Positions 59,895 through 64,000 of a stretch of 64,000 nucleotides of DNA are shown one piece after another. Where the stretch lies: positions 40,358,001-40,422,000 of the forward strand of contig CM067557.1 of the NCBI GenBank assembly GCA_034509755.1, in the 5' to 3' direction. Every line of letters begins with the position of its first letter. Positions within the stretch are counted from its first letter, which is position 1. A program made the translations under genes and the position numbers. Source of the stretch: Anisodus tanguticus (lineage: Eukaryota > Streptophyta > Magnoliopsida > Solanales > Solanaceae). Under the pieces are notes generated by a model, which was given only the letters and a program-made list of their open reading frames with translations, was not told the origin of the DNA and searched no databases.

Positions 59895-59925
<31 letters not shown>

Positions 59926-61990
59926 CGGTTGGTGGGATAGGAGTTATAGTTTCGAAATAAATTGTGGACTATTTTATTTCATGTTTGGTACGTGATATAG
60001 CAATTTTAGGATTGTTTATATAATAATTGTGTTATTATTGTTATATACTACGCTCCACGTGGTTAGTAATTCCGGGGTAAACCAATAAAATGATTCATAA
60101 ATCTTTTTTTAAATATGTTTTTAGAAAAGACAAGGTTAAATGAGAAATAAAAATGTGACGTGATAAAGGGTCTTCTTGTCTAATTCCCCTAGAAGCAAGA
60201 AAAATTAAATTGGTCGACCAATAACTATAATAGCAATAGAGAAAGAGGTGATGCGAGCCATGATTAGATTAATAATCTTAATAGGAAATTGAAGAGTTTA
60301 TGAAAGTAGCGGATAAATAATCATTTCGATAGATCAATAGCTTTTTAAATCAATTTTAATGAGCATTTCTTAAAATTTGCCAGTGGTTATGTTGAAAGAA
60401 TGAATAACTTCTTACACAATAATAACATTATTTGCATATCTTCCCGAGATTAAGCTAGAGTATACGACTAACAATTTTACAAGAAAATCCTAATTTTATT
60501 GATTATAACCGTGATAATATTTTTTATAGCTTATGGTTAGTAGAGTTCTTAATTTTTTTAGAAATAAGATATGTAGGATTGATTAATATCCAGAGAAATA
60601 AATACATGCTCAAAAGAGCGGAGCAGGTTACCCTTTTTGTTTTTTGCTTTTCTTATAAGAAGAATAACAGGGAATTAAGTCATTGCTCTCGCTTTCTGCG
60701 TACAACTGTGATATCACAAAGAAAGGAACCATATTTAAGTTTTCTATTGTCATGAAACATGTGGTTGAACCAATCATGTTTTCCATACGTATGGATAGGA
60801 TCCCTCCACTTTTAACTAGAAACTTTGGGTTCGAGTTGATATGAAAAAAATTATATTAGGAAGCGCTTTCAGTAGAGTTTCAATACAAATATCAAATATC
60901 GGATGTAAAATCAGAAAAGATATCAACTCTAGCAACATTCAAGTTTGGGTGGTTGACACTTCCACAACCCCCAAAATTAAATAATAATAACTGAGGCAGC
61001 CATTTACGGCAGAAGAAACAAGCTAGTGTCTGACAAAATCAAGCACAATCTTGGAATGGTTCTATAACCAAATATTGCAAGTTATTGTTCTACTGAAACG
61101 TGCGTTATTTTTATTTGTGAAACCGGCCATCAGCTAATTACAAAGCTTCAATAAAATATCGAAAGGGCTATTACAGTCGGTGTAAATTTATTATCCCTAT
61201 TTGTAAATTATCTCTATTCCTATTTAGGGAGTTGAGACTAAAAATGACTTGATGAATTGTTTGCCACACGGTCACATTCACTTGCTTATTGCAGAAGCTA
61301 TACGTACACAGTGCCCCACAAATAGGCTGATTTTTCTGGTTGAGTAAATATTTTTTATAGGACAATCAATGTTGTTAAGTAAAGTTACCTGTTATTATCT
61401 TTATATGACTTGATTGTGTAAATATTTTTTATATCTCAATGCACAGAAGTTAACGACAAATTAAAGATGGGCGACAAAGAAAGAACCAGTATAAAAAGGA
61501 AGAGTTTAAGTAATATACACCTCAGTGTACATAAATTTTACACCATCAGGTCATCTTTACCTACTATAACATATAATATGTTGTATTTTCAAGATTTCAA
61601 ATTCATATTTTAAAAAAGCTTACTTGTAGATATTCTTTGGATAACCTGAAAGTGTGAAAAGATATTTATACTGATGGTGTATAAAGATAGTTCGTTGAAA
61701 CTCCTTTTTAAAAAATTTAAGTCATATGCATTTACAATGAATTTTTTTATGCAATCATTATAATTTAACATGTAGTTATCTTATAAGTATATGATTTAAT
61801 TGTGTAATTTTTTTTATATGATCAAACATAGAAGTTAATCATTCTTTCTTAAATAAGAAATGTCATTTATCCGAAGTTCTTATACATTGTTTTGTTTAAT
61901 AAACAAATCCAAAATCAACTCTCCATATCTCTTGAAATTAGACAATGTCAATGTTGAATTTTAAAATATGCACTCCTCTCTTAGTTGTTT
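59700..61990. other. Intergenic region and invertase upstream sequence
   Basis: AT-rich, with a T21-G21 homopolymer pair at 59884-59925. No gene recognised. Confidence 0.6.
59884..59925. repeat. T21 followed directly by G21
   Basis: 21 T (59884-59904) then 21 G (59905-59925). Could form a G-quadruplex; length in the assembly may be inexact. Confidence 0.85.
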
Positions 61991-61995
61991 CTCTC

Positions 61996-62003
61996 TATAA
62001 ATA
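61996..62003 (+). promoter_or_regulatory. TATA box of the invertase gene
   Basis: TATAAATA, 42 bp before the chosen ATG. Implies a very short 5' leader, and excludes the in-frame ATG at 61945, which lies upstream of the promoter. Confidence 0.65.
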
Positions 62004-62037
62004 CTCTTCAAACCCCTTCACCTTCCCACAAAAGGAA

Positions 62038-62224
62038 ATGGAGTGTTTAAGAAAGTCTTCTCTTTGGGCTTTGCCATTGTTGTGTTTCTTTATAGTTTCT
62101 TTCAACAATGGCATCAATGCTTCCCACAAAGTTTATCCAGAGTTGCAATCTGTTAGCACTGTTGATGTGAAAAATGTCCATAGAATCGGCTACCATTTTC
62201 AACCTCCTAAAAACTGGATCAATG
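62038..62224 (+). CDS. Cell-wall invertase (beta-fructofuranosidase), first exon
   Basis: MECLRKSSLWALPLLCFFIV starts a signal peptide (core about residues 9-22), then NASHKVYPELQSVSTVDVKN and HRIGYHFQPPKNWIN, the conserved start of plant GH32 acid invertases just before the catalytic DPNG. The exon ends one base into the next codon (AATG|GTACG), the standard plant invertase split before the 9-base mini-exon encoding DPN. The enzyme is secreted and cleaves apoplastic sucrose, feeding sink tissues such as pollen and fruit. The rest of the gene was not found in the remaining 1.8 kb, so intron 1 is long or the downstream part is lost. Confidence 0.88.
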
Positions 62225-64000
62225 GTACGTTTTCACACCTCCCTCTTCTCTATACGTAAATATTTATTACATTGTTCGTACAATATAATTTAACGTCTTT
62301 ATCATATTATCAATTAATTTCTATATATCATAGAGATGTACCTGCAATTACCTTATAATCTAATTGTGTCAATATTTTTTTAAATCTTGAAAATGCAAAT
62401 AGATGTATATGTGTTTCTGATGTGTTGGTCTGATTTTGTTCGTGCATATTTGTGGTGCATATATACATGTGATAAGATAAGATCATTGAATCCTAATGAC
62501 CTCATGATTTTTATCTTTTTGCAGAGTTTCTCAATAACTAGATTTTGTTTATTCGGTTATAATTGATCGTTGACTGGAACTATTATTCAGTTATTTTAAT
62601 TTGTTACTCTGACGGCTTTTGAGTTAATGAAACTACGTGATATCCATGAACATGTAAAGGTTGCTTACTTGCTATAAGCTCCTGTATATTTTCTATCTTG
62701 CGCATGTACTTCCCGCTCATTAAAATAATAGCTGAAAAAAATATATTATTTGTATATTAATATACACATACAATATACTAATTTTTATGCATAATTAGTG
62801 TGTATATTTTTTCCATATATTCCTAACTGTTATAATTGTGTTTGGCTAGCGGTCAATATGTAACTTTTCTTGGAGAAATAGAAAAAAACTTACATATACA
62901 CAAAATTACATTCTAGTCGTTATATATATATAGAGAGAGAGAACAATAGTACTCCCTCCGCCTCAATTTATATGAAGGTTGTTGACTTGACATGAAGTTT
63001 AAGAAGAAAAAAAAATTTGGAACTTGTGATCTAAAATGAGTTATAGATATTTGTGTGACTGTCAATCATTTCAGTAAGGATAAAATGAGTTTTTTAAAAT
63101 TAAATTATTACTAAATATAGAATAATGTCATTCTTTTTAAAACTGACTAAAAGGAAAGAGCAGGATGGAGAGAATAACTTTTTTTTTGCAGTACTTTTGC
63201 TCTAAGGTTTTTGTCAATGATTTATTTCTTGTCTATATAATTTGATTTTTTATACAACAAGAAAACATTTAAATAAGGAAAAACGACTGCTGGAAGATTT
63301 TTCCGAAAAGTTGAACAAATCGAATCGTTCTAAATTAGGGAGGGATTTGGTGACTTGTTTGAATAACTACCACATTGTGGCAAGCAACTTCAGCAAGTAG
63401 CATTCACGTAAATGGATACTGTACTCAACATGTACTAATAAAGAAATTTATTACTGATATCTGATATATCTCTTTCACATGTAGGTTTATGCATTTATAG
63501 AGATGTAAAGCTAGATAGGGCAGGGCCAACTAATTGTGTGTTGTGGAATGCATAATAATGTACTATAGTATTCTATAATTTATGTTTAGTTAACCCTAAC
63601 TTCCAACCCTTCGAATAACACTCTGCAATATCCGTAAAAGACAGATTCAAGATTTAACTTTTGAAGTTCATTATACATACATATTTAGTGTAGTTCTCAA
63701 CAAATATACACAGTTTAGATCAAAGTTATTAAATTCTGCCGAATTCCTACTTTTCATGTTAACTCCACCCTATTAAGGGGGGGGGGGGGTGATGTTGTAC
63801 TTTCTATGCTAGCTCCAACCATGCACGGGGGAGAGAGGCCGGAGTAGGATGCGTAGTTTGGTCAAAAGATAAAAAGATAAAAGGGTATAATAATGAGAGG
63901 CGGATGACTGATTCATTAACCTTTATGGGTTCAACTTTTAAGATTCTTATCATTGAATCATTTAAATTTTAAAATTGTGGGTTCCTCTATGTACTATTAT
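62225..64000. other. Probable invertase intron 1
   Basis: AT-rich with GT donor at 62225. Contains a Stowaway-like MITE (62949-63173) and a G13 run near 63778. No invertase exon was recognised before the window ends. Confidence 0.55.
62949..63173. mobile_element. Stowaway-like MITE in the invertase intron
   Basis: Starts at a TA with CTCCCTCCGCCTCAATTTAT and shares the GACATGAAGTTTAAGAA, TTGTGATCTAAAATGAG and AGGATAAAATGAG interior. The right end (GGATGGAGAGA) is degraded. Confidence 0.6.

Noticed and set aside
61945..62037. Upstream in-frame ATG for invertase
   Set aside because: TATAAATA at 61996 lies between it and the signal-peptide start at 62038.
62486..62496. AATCCTAATG as the invertase DPN mini-exon
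   Set aside because: Flanks are TG and AC instead of AG and GT, so it cannot be spliced.

Overview
The window is nuclear DNA of a flowering plant, most likely a member of the Solanaceae. Genes have GT-AG introns, the DNA is AT-rich, the kinesin-5 gene closely resembles what I recall of tobacco TKRP125, SolS-like SINEs with (TTG)n tails are present, and there are many Copia retroelements plus a piece of plastid DNA. I cannot name the genus.

Layout. 1-7.1 kb: last five exons of a SOUL haem-binding protein gene (+), with a 4.7 kb Copia element (TSD ATATA) in one intron. 7.1-12.4 kb: intergenic DNA with MITE and SINE fragments and one intron-less PADRE/DUF4228 gene (-). 12.4-13.6 kb: a solo LTR with a perfect CTATG duplication. 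15.2-25.2 kb: a decayed Copia body flanked by short TRIM-type LTRs and interrupted by a 5.2 kb solo-LTR-like element. 28.3-30.7 kb: a MYB-CC (MYR1/MYR2-type) transcription factor (-) with an apparent one-base frameshift near the C-terminus. 32.8-33.1 kb: a TRIM (-) with one rearranged LTR. 35.0-41.8 kb: two truncated Copia elements in opposite orientation joined inside their coding parts. 43.7-46.6 kb: a SAUR fragment, a CACTA-like terminus, a plastid trnA/rrn23 spacer insert with an internal 73-bp duplication, and a small Copia/TRIM chimera. 48.5-57.0 kb: a complete 23-exon kinesin-5 gene (+), 1,010 codons, with an exact MSA mitotic promoter motif 90 bp upstream. 58.6-59.7 kb: a SINE and a second TRIM family, both with target-site duplications. 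62.0 kb to the end: first exon of a cell-wall invertase gene (+) and the start of its long first intron.

The host genes have unrelated jobs (plastid haem binding, transcription, spindle function, sucrose cleavage) and form no pathway cluster. The most unusual feature is the TRIM family. Its 120-bp LTRs carry a motif like the plant snRNA upstream element (RTCCCACATCG) about 34 bp before a TATA box. Three junctions between TRIM and Copia sequence fall at the shared initiator-Met primer-binding site, which suggests mixed reverse-transcription products.
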